DNA of 64,000 nucleotides from Acidovorax sp. Leaf160 (GCF_001424265.1 NZ_LMOV01000029.1:130088-194087), one strand, 5' to 3'. Shown: positions 50,496 to 60,565, counted from the first letter of the stretch. The notes: a model not told the origin generated them from the letters alone. Numbers and translations: made by a program.

Positions 50496-51404
50496 TCACT
50501 CTCCCGCCAGCCGCTCCTTCAGCAACTCCAGGAAAGCCCGCGCCGCCACCGGCAGGCTGCGGCCGGCCAGGGTCTGCACTTCGATGTCGCGCAGATCCAT
50601 GCCCACGTCGGCCAGCGGGCGCGCCAGCACCCGGCCGGCGGCCACCATGTAGCGGGCACTCACCTCGCTGGACACCGACACCCCGCCGCCGTGCGCGACG
50701 AAGTTCAGCAGCGTCTTGGCGTGGTTCGATTCGATCACCGGCGCGAGGCGCAGGCCCTGGCGGCCGCAAGCGATGTCCACCATCTGGCGCACCGCCGTCT
50801 CGGGCGGCGGCAGGCCCAGCGGGTACTGCGCCATGCGCGCCAGGGTCACGCGCGGCGCGGCGGCCAGCGGGTGGCCGGGCGGCAGCACGGCCAGCACGGG
50901 CGCGCTCTGGCGGTATTCGACATGGATGTCCTTCTGCGGGGCGCGGCTGAAGCACACGCCGATGTCCACGGTGCCGGCGCGCACCGCCTCGGGCACCTGC
51001 GGCGTGGGCAGCGACTGCACGCTGAAGGCGATGCCGGCATGCGTGCGCTGGAACTCCACGCACAGGCGCGGCAGCAGTTCGTTGGCGAAGGCGTCGGAGG
51101 TGGCCAGCCGCACCTGCCCGGCGCGCAACCCCTGCAGCGCGGCGATCTCGCCCAGCGCACGGTCCGCGTCCAGCCCCGCACGGCGGGCGTGCGCGGCCAG
51201 GATCTCCCCGGCCGCCGTGAGCACCATGCCCCGCGGATGGCGCTCGAAGAGCGGCGTGCCCAGTTGCTCTTCCAGTCCCGCGATCTGCCGGCTGAGTGCG
51301 GACGCCGCCACGTGGAGGCGCGCCGAGGCTTCGGTGAGCGAGCCGCTTTGCGCCACTTCCAGGAAGTAACGTACGGCGGTGTCCTGGAGCAGTTGACGGC
51401 GCAT
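50496..51404 (-). CDS. LysR-family transcriptional regulator
   Basis: A 302-aa regulator. The helix-turn-helix is at residues 20-60 (GSLTEASARLHVAASALSRQ), then the effector domain (VRAGTVDIGVCFSR, AQYPLGLPPPETAVRQM, FVAHGGGVSVSSEV). The start at 51404 (MRRQLLQD) gives the usual LysR N-terminus; an ATG at 51446 is possible and neither has a clear Shine-Dalgarno sequence. It is divergent from a Bug receptor and a gamma-glutamyltransferase gene, which it probably controls. Confidence 0.9.
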   Translation of the reverse strand: MRRQLLQDTAVRYFLEVAQSGSLTEASARLHVAASALSRQIAGLEEQLGTPLFERHPRGMVLTAAGEILAAHARRAGLDADRALGEIAALQGLRAGQVRLATSDAFANELLPRLCVEFQRTHAGIAFSVQSLPTPQVPEAVRAGTVDIGVCFSRAPQKDIHVEYRQSAPVLAVLPPGHPLAAAPRVTLARMAQYPLGLPPPETAVRQMVDIACGRQGLRLAPVIESNHAKTLLNFVAHGGGVSVSSEVSARYMVAAGRVLARPLADVGMDLRDIEVQTLAGRSLPVAARAFLELLKERLAGE

Positions 51405-51476
51405 GGGCTGCGGGTTCGGAAGCGTTGCGGGCGGCGGCATGAGCATTGCCGCAGAAAGGGAATCAGTATGGCCTGC

Positions 51477-51493
51477 TTTGCCGGCTTGGCAAA
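51477..51493. promoter_or_regulatory. Inverted repeat, candidate LysR operator
   Basis: TTTGCC-GGCTT-GGCAAA is a perfect inverted repeat that contains T-N11-A, the LysR-box pattern. It lies 73 bases upstream of the lysR start, in the 293-base gap before the Bug receptor gene. Its position suits activation of the divergent genes. Nothing else is recognised in this gap. Confidence 0.6.
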
Positions 51494-51697
51494 CCGTGTT
51501 GCCCAATCGGTGGTGGTCTTGCTCACCCCGTGTTCTTAAGATGGCTGCAGCAGCCGTCCGCCACCAGCAGACTGCCCGCCCCCGATGTGCGCCCATCCGG
51601 CCTGGCTTTTTTCCGTCGTGCCACCTGCCCGCTCGCTGACCCGGCGTCCGGCATTGCCTGGCCACCACGCATCCATCCCTTCTCCGGAGTCTGTTCC

Positions 51698-52690
51698 ATG
51701 CGCGTTCTCTCATTTCTGACCTTGTTGGCGGCCGCCGTGCTCGGCACGCAGGCGCCGGCCCTGGCGCAGCCCGCTTCCGCTGCCGCCTCCTGGCCCCAGG
51801 GCCCGGTGCGGGTGATCGTGCCGTTCCCGGCCAGCGGGGCCACCGATCTGGTGGCGCGCGTGGTCACCCAGCGCGTGGGGCAGGAGCTGGGCCAGCAGTT
51901 CGTGGTGGACAACAAGCCCGGCGCAGGCGGCACCATCGGCGCGGCCGAAGCGGCCAAGGCCAAGCCGGACGGCATGACGCTGCTGCTGACCACCAGCAGC
52001 ACGCACGCCATCTCGCCCCATCTGATGCCGAAACTGGCCTACGACGCGCAGCGCGACTTCGTCCCCGTGGCGCATGTGGCGGACGCCCCCAGCGTGCTGC
52101 TGGTCACGCCCTCGCTGCCGGCCAGGTCGGTGGCGGAACTCATCGCCTATGCCAAGGCCAACCCCGGCAAGCTGAACTACGCCACCAGCGGCAACGGCAC
52201 CATCGTCCACCTGAACACCGCCGCGTTTGCCGCGCAGGCCGGCATCGAGATGACGCACGTGCCCTACAAGGGCACGGCCCTGGCCATTCCCGACCTGGTG
52301 ACGGGCCAGGTGCAGGTGCTGTTCGATTCGCTCCCCACCGGCATGCCGCACGTCAAGAGCGGCCGCCTGCGCGCCCTGGCCGTCACCAGCGCCCAGCGCA
52401 GCAGCCTGGCGCCGGAGCTGCCCACGCTGGCCGAATCGGGCCTGCCCGGTTTTTCCTCGGTGACCTGGTTCGGCGTGTACCTGCCGGCCGGCGCCTCGCC
52501 CGCGCTGGTCGAGCGCGTCCATGCCGCTTTCGCCCGCGCCATCCAGGCGCCCGAGCTGGCCGCCAGCCTGGCCAAGCTGGGCGTCGAACCCGCCAAGCCC
52601 AGCACGCCTGCGCAGTTCGGCGCGCTGGTGCGCACCGACAGCGACCGCTGGGCCGCCGTCATCCGCCAACACAAGATCACGCTGGAATGA
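51698..52690 (+). CDS. Bug/TctC periplasmic substrate-binding receptor
   Basis: A 330-aa receptor with a signal peptide (MRVLSFLTLLAAAVLG...ALA) and the Bug pocket motifs VRVIVPFPASGATDLVAR, VVDNKPGAGGTIGAAEAA and HVPYKGTALAIPDLVTGQVQ. It is 13 bases upstream of a gamma-glutamyltransferase gene in one operon. The ligand may therefore be a gamma-glutamyl compound or other carboxylate, an inference from linkage. No TctAB transporter is nearby. Confidence 0.88.
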   Translation: MRVLSFLTLLAAAVLGTQAPALAQPASAAASWPQGPVRVIVPFPASGATDLVARVVTQRVGQELGQQFVVDNKPGAGGTIGAAEAAKAKPDGMTLLLTTSSTHAISPHLMPKLAYDAQRDFVPVAHVADAPSVLLVTPSLPARSVAELIAYAKANPGKLNYATSGNGTIVHLNTAAFAAQAGIEMTHVPYKGTALAIPDLVTGQVQVLFDSLPTGMPHVKSGRLRALAVTSAQRSSLAPELPTLAESGLPGFSSVTWFGVYLPAGASPALVERVHAAFARAIQAPELAASLAKLGVEPAKPSTPAQFGALVRTDSDRWAAVIRQHKITLE

Positions 52691-52703
52691 AGAAGGGCAC
52701 GCC

Positions 52704-54368
52704 ATGACCGCACAGAACGCATCGAACGCATCGAACGCATCGCACGCACGGAACGCGTCCCAATCCCTGGACTGGACGCTGCCCTACGCCTCCCACCGCA
52801 GCGCCGTGATGGGCCGCAACGTGGTCTCGACCTCGCAGCCGCTGGCCGCGCAGGCGGGCCTCGCCATGCTGCAGGCCGGCGGCAACGCGGTGGATGCCGC
52901 CATCGCCGCCGCCATGGTGCTGACGGTGGTCGAGCCCACCGGCTGCGGCCTGGGCAGCGACGGCTTCGCCATCGTCTGGGACGGCCAGGAGCTGCACGGC
53001 CTCAACGCCTCGGGCCGCTCGCCCGCCGCCTGGACGCCGGAATACTTCCAGAAGCTCGGCGGCGCCATTCCCGAGATGGGCTGGAACGCGGTGACCGTGC
53101 CCGGCGCCGTGTCGGCCTGGGTGGCCCTCTCCCAGCGCCTGGGCAAGCTGCCCTTCGCCCAACTGGCCCAGCCCGCCATCGACTACGCCCGCAACGGCTT
53201 TCCCGTGTCGCCGACCATCGCCCGCCTGTGGGCGCTGGGCGCGCAGAAGCTGGGCGCCCAGCCCGGCTTTGCCGAGTGCTTCATGCCGGATGGCCGCACG
53301 CCGCAGGCCGGCGAGATCTTCCGCAGCGAGGCCCATGCGCGCACGCTGGAGCTGATCGCCGCCACCGAGGGCGAAGCCTTCTACCGGGGCGAGCTGGCCG
53401 AGAAGATGGCCGCGCACGCGGCGGCGAACGGCGGCGCCATGACGATGGAAGACCTGGCCGCGCACCGGGCCGACTGGGTCGGCACCGTGAGCCAGCGCTT
53501 CGGCGATTCGGTGATCCACGAGATTCCGCCCAACGGCCAGGGCATCGCCGCGCTGATGGCTCTGGGCATGCTGGACCGCATCGACGGCGGGCGCGGCATC
53601 GGCGCGCACCCGCTGGACAGCGTGGAGACGGTGCACGCCAGCATCGAAGCCATGAAGCTCGCGCTGGCCGACCTCTACCAGCACAACGCCGACGGCGACC
53701 ACCTGCAGGTGGCATCGGCCGAGCTGCTGCATGCCGACTACCTGGCCGAGCGCGCCGCGCTGATCGACCCCGAGCGGGCCAGCGACCCGGCCTACGGCAC
53801 GCCCCGCCGGGGCGGCACGGTGTACCTGGCGGCAGCCGATGCGTCGGGGATGATGGTCTCGTTCATCCAGTCCAACTACATGGGCTTCGGCTCGGGCGTG
53901 GTGGTGCCGGGCACCGGCATCAGCCTGCAGAACCGGGGCCACGGCTTCACGCTGCAGGCCGGCCACGCCAACTGCGTGGCGCCGGGCAAGCGCCCCTCGC
54001 ACACCATCATCCCGGCGTTTGCCATGCATGCCGACGGCACGCCGCAAATGGCTTTCGGCGTGATGGGCGGCCCGATGCAGTCGCAAGGCCACACGCAGAT
54101 GGCGCTGCGCGTGCTGCGCTACGGCCAGAACCCGCAGGCCGCCGCCGATGCGCCGCGCTGGCGCGTGACGGGCGGCAAGGGCGTGGCGGTGGAGCCGCAT
54201 TTTGACGCCGCCGTGGTGGAGGCGCTGCGCGCCCGGGGCCACGAGGTGACGGTGGAGGCCGGCAACGGTGTCTTCGCCTTCGGCGGCGCGCAGCTGGTGC
54301 TGCGCCAGGGCAGCCACTACATCGCCGGATCGGACCCGCGCAAGGACGGGCACGCCGTGGCGTTCTGA
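52704..54368 (+). CDS. Gamma-glutamyltransferase family protein
   Basis: A 554-aa Ntn-hydrolase of the gamma-glutamyltransferase/acylase family. The N-terminal part has AMLQAGGNAVDAAIAAAMVL near residue 55 and GCGLGSDGFAIVWDG. The likely autocleavage threonine is in RRGGTVYLAAADASG near residue 372. The C-terminal subunit has GKRPSHTIIPAF and GVMGGPMQSQGHTQM. No signal peptide is seen, so it is probably cytoplasmic. The first 20 residues are an NAS repeat. It is read with the upstream Bug receptor; substrate unknown. Confidence 0.88.
   Translation: MTAQNASNASNASHARNASQSLDWTLPYASHRSAVMGRNVVSTSQPLAAQAGLAMLQAGGNAVDAAIAAAMVLTVVEPTGCGLGSDGFAIVWDGQELHGLNASGRSPAAWTPEYFQKLGGAIPEMGWNAVTVPGAVSAWVALSQRLGKLPFAQLAQPAIDYARNGFPVSPTIARLWALGAQKLGAQPGFAECFMPDGRTPQAGEIFRSEAHARTLELIAATEGEAFYRGELAEKMAAHAAANGGAMTMEDLAAHRADWVGTVSQRFGDSVIHEIPPNGQGIAALMALGMLDRIDGGRGIGAHPLDSVETVHASIEAMKLALADLYQHNADGDHLQVASAELLHADYLAERAALIDPERASDPAYGTPRRGGTVYLAAADASGMMVSFIQSNYMGFGSGVVVPGTGISLQNRGHGFTLQAGHANCVAPGKRPSHTIIPAFAMHADGTPQMAFGVMGGPMQSQGHTQMALRVLRYGQNPQAAADAPRWRVTGGKGVAVEPHFDAAVVEALRARGHEVTVEAGNGVFAFGGAQLVLRQGSHYIAGSDPRKDGHAVAF
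52716..52742 (+). repeat. 9-bp in-frame tandem repeat at the start of the GGT gene
   Basis: AACGCATCG is present three times without mismatch, with two degenerate copies after it to 52760. It encodes Asn-Ala-Ser repeats (QNASNASNASHARNAS). Because the unit is 9 bases, copy changes keep the frame and only vary the N-terminal length. Confidence 0.9.
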
Positions 54369-54421
54369 CGCAGGGGCCGTGCGCACCGGCCGATGGCCGA
54401 TGCGCACGGCCCCATCCTTAT

Positions 54422-54479
54422 GCTATTTTTTTAATAGCATTAAACCCTTGTATATCAAGCGCCAGAGGCCGATTTCACC
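54422..54479 (+). repeat. 58-bp interspersed repeat, copy E (ggt/eamA)
   Basis: Begins GCTATTTTTTTAATAGCATT and ends ATCAAGCGCCAGAGGCCGAT(TTCACC). It aligns without gaps to copies C and D. It lies between two convergent genes, 54 bases after the gamma-glutamyltransferase stop and 12 bases beyond the EamA stop. A terminator-like role for both is possible. Confidence 0.82.
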
Positions 54480-54490
54480 CCAAAAACGGT

Positions 54491-55417
54491 TCAACGCCGC
54501 TCCCGCACCGTGAGCCAGGCGCTGGCCGCGCCGCTCAGCACGATGGCGGCGATGCCGGCCAGCGACCAGCTGTCGGGCACGTGCCGGTAGACCGCCCAGC
54601 CCGCCAGCATGGCAAAGCCGATCTGGCTGTAGAGGAACGGCGCCAGCGTGACCGGCGTGGTGCGCGCATAGGCCTGCATCAGCAGCATGTGGCCGCAGGC
54701 GCTCAGCAGCCCCATCAGGAACATGCCCAGCCAGAGCCACGGGTCGTGAATGCTCACCCAGGCGAACGGCACCACCAGCGACACCAGCGCGGTGGCGATC
54801 CAGCCGGTGTAGAGCTGGGTGGTGGCCGGGCTTTCGTGGCCGGCCATGCGGCTGCTGATGACCTGGTAGCCGGTGCCCGTCGCCAGCAGGCAGAGCGGCC
54901 AGAACAGCGCCCAGCCGAAGGCCTGGCCGCCCGGGCGGATGATGGCCAGCGTGCCGGCCAGCCCCATCGCCACCAGCACCCAGCGCGCCGGGCTGACGCG
55001 AAAGCCCAGCCAGAGCGCGGCCACCACCGTCACGCACAGCGGCGTGGTGGCGACGATGGCGGTGAATTCCGCCAGCGGCATGTGCAGGATGCTCAGCAGC
55101 GCGAAGAGACTCATGGCCACGAACAGCACCGCGCGCAGCACCTGGAAGCGCGGCTGCGTGGTGCGCAGCGCCTGCCGCCCCTCGCGGTGCAGCACGTAGG
55201 CGGTGGTGAGCAGGGTGTGGAACAGGTAGCGCGCCCACAGCATCATCAGCAACGGCAGGTCGCTGCCGATGGCCTTGGTGGTGAGGTCCAGCAGCGCGAA
55301 GCAGGCGCAGGCCGCCACGACCAGCGCGATGCCCGCCAGCGCCCCGCCCGCGCGGAGGCCGGCGGTGGCACCCGGTGCGGCGCCGCCAAGGCCCGGGCGC
55401 TGGCCGCCCTGCGTCAT
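54491..55417 (-). CDS. EamA-family (DMT superfamily) transporter
   Basis: A 308-aa inner-membrane protein with about ten spans formed by two EamA repeats (residues 30-160 and 180-305). Recognisable stretches are [21 protein letters not shown] and [20 protein letters not shown], quoted in part. Its ATG at 55417 overlaps the queA stop by four bases, so the two are co-translated. The substrate is unknown; family members export amino acids or other metabolites. Confidence 0.87.
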   Translation of the reverse strand: MTQGGQRPGLGGAAPGATAGLRAGGALAGIALVVAACACFALLDLTTKAIGSDLPLLMMLWARYLFHTLLTTAYVLHREGRQALRTTQPRFQVLRAVLFVAMSLFALLSILHMPLAEFTAIVATTPLCVTVVAALWLGFRVSPARWVLVAMGLAGTLAIIRPGGQAFGWALFWPLCLLATGTGYQVISSRMAGHESPATTQLYTGWIATALVSLVVPFAWVSIHDPWLWLGMFLMGLLSACGHMLLMQAYARTTPVTLAPFLYSQIGFAMLAGWAVYRHVPDSWSLAGIAAIVLSGAASAWLTVRERR

Positions 55418-56562
55418 TCCACGCGCGGCGTGCTGCGCTCCAGCAGCATCGAGTCGCCGTAGCTGAAGAACCGGTAGCGCTGCGCGATGGCGTGGCGATA
55501 GAGGCCCATGACGTGGGCATAGCCCGCGAAGGCGCTGACCAGCATCATCAGCGTGCTCTTGGGCAGGTGGAAGTTGGTGATCAGCAGGTCCACCACGCGA
55601 AAGCCGAAGCCGGGCGTGATGAAGATGTCGGTGTCGCCCGATGCCTGGCCCGAACGCGCCCACGATTCGAGCGTGCGCACGGTGGTGGTGCCCACCGCCA
55701 CCACGCGGCCGCCGCGCTGGCGGCAGCGCTCCAGCGCGGCCAGCGTCGCCTGCGGCACTTCGTACCACTCGCTGTGCATGCGGTGCTCGGCCAGGTTCTC
55801 GGTCTTCACGGGCTGGAAGGTGCCGGCGCCGACGTGCAGGGTGACGCTGGCGCGCTCGATGCCGCGCGCGGCCAGGTCGGCCAGCACGGCTTCGTCGAAG
55901 TGCAGCGCAGCGGTGGGCGCGGCCACGGCGCCCGGGGCGCGGGCGAACACGGTCTGGTAGCGCTGGCTGTCCTCGGCTTCGTCCGGGTCGTGCTCGGCGT
56001 TCTGCTGGCGCTCGATGTAGGGCGGCAGCGGCAGGTGGCCGTGGCGCTCCATCAGCTCCCACGGGGTTTCGCCGGCCGGGCCGTGCAGGGCGAAGCGGAA
56101 CAGCGGGCCGTCTTCGCCCGGCCAGCGCGACAGCAGCGTGGCGTCGAAGCCGCCGGCCTGGCGGCCGCCTGCCATCCGCACGGTGCTGCCGGGCACAGGC
56201 TTCTTGCTGACCTTCATGTGGGCGACGACTTCGTTGCCCGCGCCAGCCTCGGCGGACAGCACCCGCTCGATCAGCAGTTCCAGCTTGCCGCCGCTGGCCT
56301 TTTCCCCGAAGACGCGGGCCTTGACCACGCGCGTGTCGTTGAACACCAGCAGGTCGCCCGCGCGCAGCAGGCCGGGCAGCTCGCGGAAGATGCGGTCGGC
56401 GGGCTCGCGGCTGCGGCCGTCGAGCAGGCGCGAGCCGCTGCGCTCGGGCGCCGGGTGCTGGGCGATGAGTTCGGGCGGCAGGGCGAAGTCGAAGTCGCCG
56501 AGGGTGAAGGGGCGCGCCGGTGCGCCTGCGGATTCATGAGAGAGGGAAGAAGGCGTCTGCAT
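55414..56562 (-). CDS. queA: S-adenosylmethionine:tRNA ribosyltransferase-isomerase
   Basis: Transfers the ribosyl part of SAM to 7-aminomethyl-7-deazaguanine tRNA in queuosine synthesis. The 382-aa protein (E. coli 356) has [20 protein letters not shown] near residue 25 (in part), [17 protein letters not shown] near residue 69, [15 protein letters not shown] near residue 240, and [21 protein letters not shown] near residue 318. A glycine-rich loop near residue 130 ([10 protein letters not shown]) accounts for part of the extra length. The start is ATG 56562; the ribosome-binding site is weak. Confidence 0.96.
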   Translation of the reverse strand: MQTPSSLSHESAGAPARPFTLGDFDFALPPELIAQHPAPERSGSRLLDGRSREPADRIFRELPGLLRAGDLLVFNDTRVVKARVFGEKASGGKLELLIERVLSAEAGAGNEVVAHMKVSKKPVPGSTVRMAGGRQAGGFDATLLSRWPGEDGPLFRFALHGPAGETPWELMERHGHLPLPPYIERQQNAEHDPDEAEDSQRYQTVFARAPGAVAAPTAALHFDEAVLADLAARGIERASVTLHVGAGTFQPVKTENLAEHRMHSEWYEVPQATLAALERCRQRGGRVVAVGTTTVRTLESWARSGQASGDTDIFITPGFGFRVVDLLITNFHLPKSTLMMLVSAFAGYAHVMGLYRHAIAQRYRFFSYGDSMLLERSTPRVE

Positions 56563-56663
56563 GTCGCTTGAGGGCCTGACAGGCCCGTGCCAAGGAGTGG
56601 AAAAAACCCAGAAAGTCTGGCCAGGAGACGCCGAGGATAGCGCGCTGCCGCGCGCCCTGAGGC

Positions 56664-57944
56664 TCACTCCACGATGGAGCCGGCCCACAACTGATTGAGG
56701 TCGGCGAAGTTCCAGCGCGCCGGGTCTTCCCGCGCCACGATCTTTTCGGTGCAGCCCGGCGCGGCCAGGCTCACGCGCTCGGGCGGAATGCGCAGGTCGG
56801 ACTTGGTGGAGAAGAACACCTTGATGATCGGCGTGGTGAGCGACTGGGGGGACTGCTCCACCACCACGCCGATGCGGCCGGAGGCCAGCCGCACCAGCGA
56901 GCCCACCGGGTAGATGCCGATGCTCTTGACGAAGGCCTGGAACAGCCGCTTGTCGAAATGGCTGCCGCTCCACTCGGCCATGCGGCGCAGCGATTCCGCC
57001 GGGTCCCAGCCGCGCTTGTAGGGCCGGTCGGAGGTGATCGCGTCATACACGTCGCAGATGGAGGCCATGCGGGCGACGACGCTGATCTCCTCGCCCTGCA
57101 GGCGGTGCGGGTAGCCGGTGCCGTCCATCTTCTCGTGGTGGTGCAGGCAGGCGTCGAGCACCGCGTCGGACACGCCGCCCGCCTCGCGCAGCATGGCGTG
57201 GCCTTGCTCGGAATGGCTGCGCACCACGTCGAATTCATCGTCGGTCAGCTTGCCGGGCTTGTTCAGCACGGACAGCGGAATGCGCGCCTTGCCCAGGTCG
57301 TGCAGCAGGCCGGCCAGGCCCGCGTCGCGGGTGGCGGCTTCGTCCAGCTGGAGCTGCCGGGCCAGCGCCACCATCAGGGCGCAGACGGCCACCGAATGCA
57401 TGTAGGTGTAGTCGTCGGCCGTCTTGAGCCGGGCCAGGCTGATGAGCGCGCTGGGGTGCCGGTTCACCGAATCGGAGATCTCATCCACCAGGTTCTGCAC
57501 ACCGATGGCGTCCACCGCATGGCCCATGCGCGCTTCGTTGAACATGTTGAACACGGCATCGCGCGCCTGGGTGCAGATGGCGGCGGCGGCGCGCAGTTCG
57601 CCGGCCATGGTGGTGGGTTCGCGCCGGCGCGTCCGGAGGGGGGGCGGGGGCTCCGCCGGGGCGGTCGAGGTGGCCGGTGCGGACGACTCCAGGCTGGCGA
57701 AGTCGGTGTCGATCTGTGCGTCGGCCTCGGCGCGGGTGGTGCCATCCACGCCCTGGGCCACGTCGGCGCCGCGGGAGGTGTCGATCCATACCTCGTGGAT
57801 CTCGGTCGCGAGGATGCGCGCCAGGTCCTTGGGGTCGGCCAGCACGAAACCGCTGCGCCAGAACGGGTGGTCCATCCAGGACCCACAGAACTGGTGCAGG
57901 TACATGCCCAGGGACAGATGTTGGACGCTGATTCGCTTGAGCAT
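56664..57944 (-). CDS. HD-GYP domain protein with N-terminal DUF3391
   Basis: A 426-aa cytoplasmic protein. The N-terminal DUF3391 domain (residues 1-60, [20 protein letters not shown]) precedes a proline-rich linker. The HD-GYP domain spans residues 165-345, with intact motifs [31 protein letters not shown] and [14 protein letters not shown]. Such proteins hydrolyse cyclic-di-GMP. The ATG at 57944 is chosen from family similarity; no strong ribosome-binding site is present. It is divergent from recG, with a 106-base gap. Confidence 0.9.
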   Translation of the reverse strand: MLKRISVQHLSLGMYLHQFCGSWMDHPFWRSGFVLADPKDLARILATEIHEVWIDTSRGADVAQGVDGTTRAEADAQIDTDFASLESSAPATSTAPAEPPPPLRTRRREPTTMAGELRAAAAICTQARDAVFNMFNEARMGHAVDAIGVQNLVDEISDSVNRHPSALISLARLKTADDYTYMHSVAVCALMVALARQLQLDEAATRDAGLAGLLHDLGKARIPLSVLNKPGKLTDDEFDVVRSHSEQGHAMLREAGGVSDAVLDACLHHHEKMDGTGYPHRLQGEEISVVARMASICDVYDAITSDRPYKRGWDPAESLRRMAEWSGSHFDKRLFQAFVKSIGIYPVGSLVRLASGRIGVVVEQSPQSLTTPIIKVFFSTKSDLRIPPERVSLAAPGCTEKIVAREDPARWNFADLNQLWAGSIVE

Positions 57945-58050
57945 GGGTGGCGGAAGGCTCGATGCGCCCGACTGGAAACAAAAAGAAAGGTCCGCGCATG
58001 GTAGCCTTTTCCGTTCATGCCGGACCCGTACTTTCTCCCAGGTGGTAGTT

Positions 58051-60321
58051 ATGCCCCGCGCCCGTAACGGCGCCGGGGCCGCGGGGGCCGGTGGCGCCGC
58101 ACCCGCTGCCGTCCCGTCCGCCCGCGCCCAGCCCAGCCCGGCGCAGAAGGCGCTGCACAAGCTCGGCCTGGTGCGCGACATCGACCTGGCGCTGCACCTG
58201 CCGCTGCGCTACGAGGACGAAACCCGCATCACGCCGATCCGCAATGCGCGGGACGGCGACTCCGTCCAGATCGAGGCCACCGTCGTCTCCAGCGAAGTGC
58301 AGTTGCGGCCCCGCCGCCAGCTGCTGGTGACGGTGGAGGACGAGACCGGCACCTGCGAGCTGCGCTTCTTCAGCTTCTACCCGTCCCACCAGAAGACCAT
58401 GGCGGTGGGCGCGCGGCTGCGTGTGCGCGGCGAGATCAAAGGGGGCTTCTGGGGCCGGCAGATGCTGCACCCGGCGTTCCGCTTGGCGGGCGGCGAGCTG
58501 CCGGCCGCGCTCACCCCCGTCTACCCCACCGTGGCGCAGCTGCCCCAGGCCTACCTGCGCCGCGCCGTGGCCGGCGCGCTGCTGCGGGTGGACCTGTCGG
58601 ACACGCTGCCGCCCGACGCCGACCCGCCGGTGCACCATTTTTTCGACCACAACGGCGTGCAGCGCTTGTGGAACCTGCGCGAGGCGCTCTTCTTCCTGCA
58701 CCACCCCACACCCGATGTGGCGCTGTCCACGCTGCAGGACCACAGCCACCCGGCCTGGCAGCGGCTGAAGGCCGAGGAGCTGCTGGCCCAGCAGCTGTCG
58801 CAGCTGCAGTCCAAGCGCGAACGCGCCCGGCTGCGCGCGCCGGAGTTGCGTGCGCAGCCGGGCTCGGGCGGCAAGGAGGCAGCCCCCGGCAGCAGCCTGC
58901 CGCTGCACGAGCAGCTGCTGGCCGTGCTGCCCTTCGGCCTGACCGGTGCGCAGCGCCGCGTGGGCGAGGAAATCGCCCGCGACATCGCCCGGCCCGTGCC
59001 CATGCACCGGCTGCTGCAGGGCGACGTGGGCTCGGGCAAGACCGTGGTCGCCGCGCTGGCCGCCGCCGTCTGCATGGAAGCCGGCTGGCAGTGCGCGCTG
59101 ATGGCGCCCACCGAGATCCTGGCCGAGCAGCATTTCGCCAAGCTGATCGGCTGGCTGGAGCCGCTGCTGGCCGCGCGCGGACAGCGCGTGGCCTGGCTGG
59201 TGGGCGGTCAGAAGAAGAAGGAGCGGGCCGCCATGCTGGCGCTCATCGCCAGCGGCGAGGCGGCGCTGGTGGTCGGCACGCATGCCGTGATCCAGGACAG
59301 CGTGCGGTTCCGCAACCTGGCGCTGGCGGTGATCGACGAGCAGCACCGCTTCGGCGTGGCCCAGCGGCTGGCCCTGCGGCAGAAACTGGACGGGCGCGCC
59401 GCCGCCGGGCCGCCCCCAGGCGGCGCAGGCCCCTTGGGGGGCAGCGACCCGCGCAGCGGCGGAGCGTGGGGGCCGTCGGCTCCCATGGAGCCGCACCTGC
59501 TGATGATGAGCGCCACGCCCATCCCGCGCACGCTGGCCATGAGCTACTACGCCGACCTCGACGTGTCCACTATCGACGAGCTGCCGCCCGGGCGCACGCC
59601 CATCGTCACCAAGCTGATCGCCGACAGCCGCAAGGACGAGGTCATCGGGCGGATCGGCGCGCAGGTGGCGGGCGGGCGGCAGGTGTACTGGGTGTGCCCG
59701 CTGATCGAGGAGAGCGAGGCGCTGGATCTGTCCAACGCCACGGCCACGCATGCCGACCTGAGCGAAGCCCTGCCCGGCGTCATGGTCGGCCTGCTGCACT
59801 CGCGCATGCCCAGCGCCGAGAAGAAGGCCGTGATGGACCTCTTCAAGAGCGGCCAGATGGGTGTGCTGGTCAGCACCACCGTGATCGAAGTGGGGGTGGA
59901 CGTGCCCAACGCGTCGCTGATGGTGATCGAGCATGCCGAGCGCTTCGGCCTCAGCCAGCTGCACCAGTTGCGCGGCCGGGTGGGGCGCGGAGCGGCGGCG
60001 TCCGCATGTGTTTTGCTGTATTCCACAAATGACAGCGGCCGCCTGGGCGAGACCGCCCGCGACCGGCTGAAGGCCATGGCGGAGACCAACGACGGCTTCG
60101 AGATCGCCCGCCGCGACCTGGAGATCCGTGGCCCGGGCGAATTCCTGGGCGCCCGCCAGTCGGGCGACGCGCTGCTGCGTTTCGCCGACCTGGCCACCGA
60201 TACGCTGCTGCTGGACTGGGCGCGCGAGCAGGCGGCGGTGATGCTCGACCGCCACCCGGCGCTGGCGGAACGGCACGTGCAGCGGTGGCTGGGGGGCAAG
60301 TCGGACTATTTGAAAGCCTGA
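58051..60321 (+). CDS. recG: ATP-dependent DNA helicase RecG with in-frame repeat insert
   Basis: Reverses stalled forks and processes Holliday junctions. At 756 aa it is longer than E. coli RecG (693). The wedge/OB domain is at residues 35-160, Walker A GDVGSGKT at 324-331 and DEQHRFGV at 429-436. Motif III is SATPIPRTLAMSYY near residue 485. The C-terminal helicase half has STTVIEVGVDVPNASLMVIE and QLRGRVGRG. Residues about 451-478 (AAAGPPPGGAGPLGGSDPRS and onward) are translated from a GC-rich intergenic-type repeat. They lengthen the loop between motifs II and III; all helicase motifs survive. Confidence 0.94.
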   Translation: MPRARNGAGAAGAGGAAPAAVPSARAQPSPAQKALHKLGLVRDIDLALHLPLRYEDETRITPIRNARDGDSVQIEATVVSSEVQLRPRRQLLVTVEDETGTCELRFFSFYPSHQKTMAVGARLRVRGEIKGGFWGRQMLHPAFRLAGGELPAALTPVYPTVAQLPQAYLRRAVAGALLRVDLSDTLPPDADPPVHHFFDHNGVQRLWNLREALFFLHHPTPDVALSTLQDHSHPAWQRLKAEELLAQQLSQLQSKRERARLRAPELRAQPGSGGKEAAPGSSLPLHEQLLAVLPFGLTGAQRRVGEEIARDIARPVPMHRLLQGDVGSGKTVVAALAAAVCMEAGWQCALMAPTEILAEQHFAKLIGWLEPLLAARGQRVAWLVGGQKKKERAAMLALIASGEAALVVGTHAVIQDSVRFRNLALAVIDEQHRFGVAQRLALRQKLDGRAAAGPPPGGAGPLGGSDPRSGGAWGPSAPMEPHLLMMSATPIPRTLAMSYYADLDVSTIDELPPGRTPIVTKLIADSRKDEVIGRIGAQVAGGRQVYWVCPLIEESEALDLSNATATHADLSEALPGVMVGLLHSRMPSAEKKAVMDLFKSGQMGVLVSTTVIEVGVDVPNASLMVIEHAERFGLSQLHQLRGRVGRGAAASACVLLYSTNDSGRLGETARDRLKAMAETNDGFEIARRDLEIRGPGEFLGARQSGDALLRFADLATDTLLLDWAREQAAVMLDRHPALAERHVQRWLGGKSDYLKA
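59401..59484 (+). repeat. GC-rich interspersed repeat translated inside recG
   Basis: The stretch carries GGCCGCCCCCAGGCGGCGCA, then CCCCTTGGGGGGCAGCGACC and CGCAGCGGCGGAGCGTGGGG. Such palindromic G- and C-runs are typical of this genome's intergenic repeats and foreign to a conserved helicase. Its reverse complement shares CGCTGCCCCCCAnGGGG with the element at 11755. About 28 codons are open in the recG frame. Confidence 0.7.
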
Positions 60322-60565
60322 GCGCCGCGGCGGCGGCGGCGCCTTCGCGGAGGCTGGCTGCCGGGCCCTGCGGCCCCGCCGGGCGCGGCCACCCCCTGCC
60401 GGTTGCCGACTGTTGCCGACCAATGGACTCGGAAAGCGGTTACCCTTGTCTTTTTGCGCCCGAGGGCGGCCCTCTGCAACGCAGCCAGCCTGCCATGTGC
60501 CCGCCGCACGCAGACCCCGCGGCATGACGCAGCCCCTTGCGCCGCCTTCGCGCTCCACCTGATCC

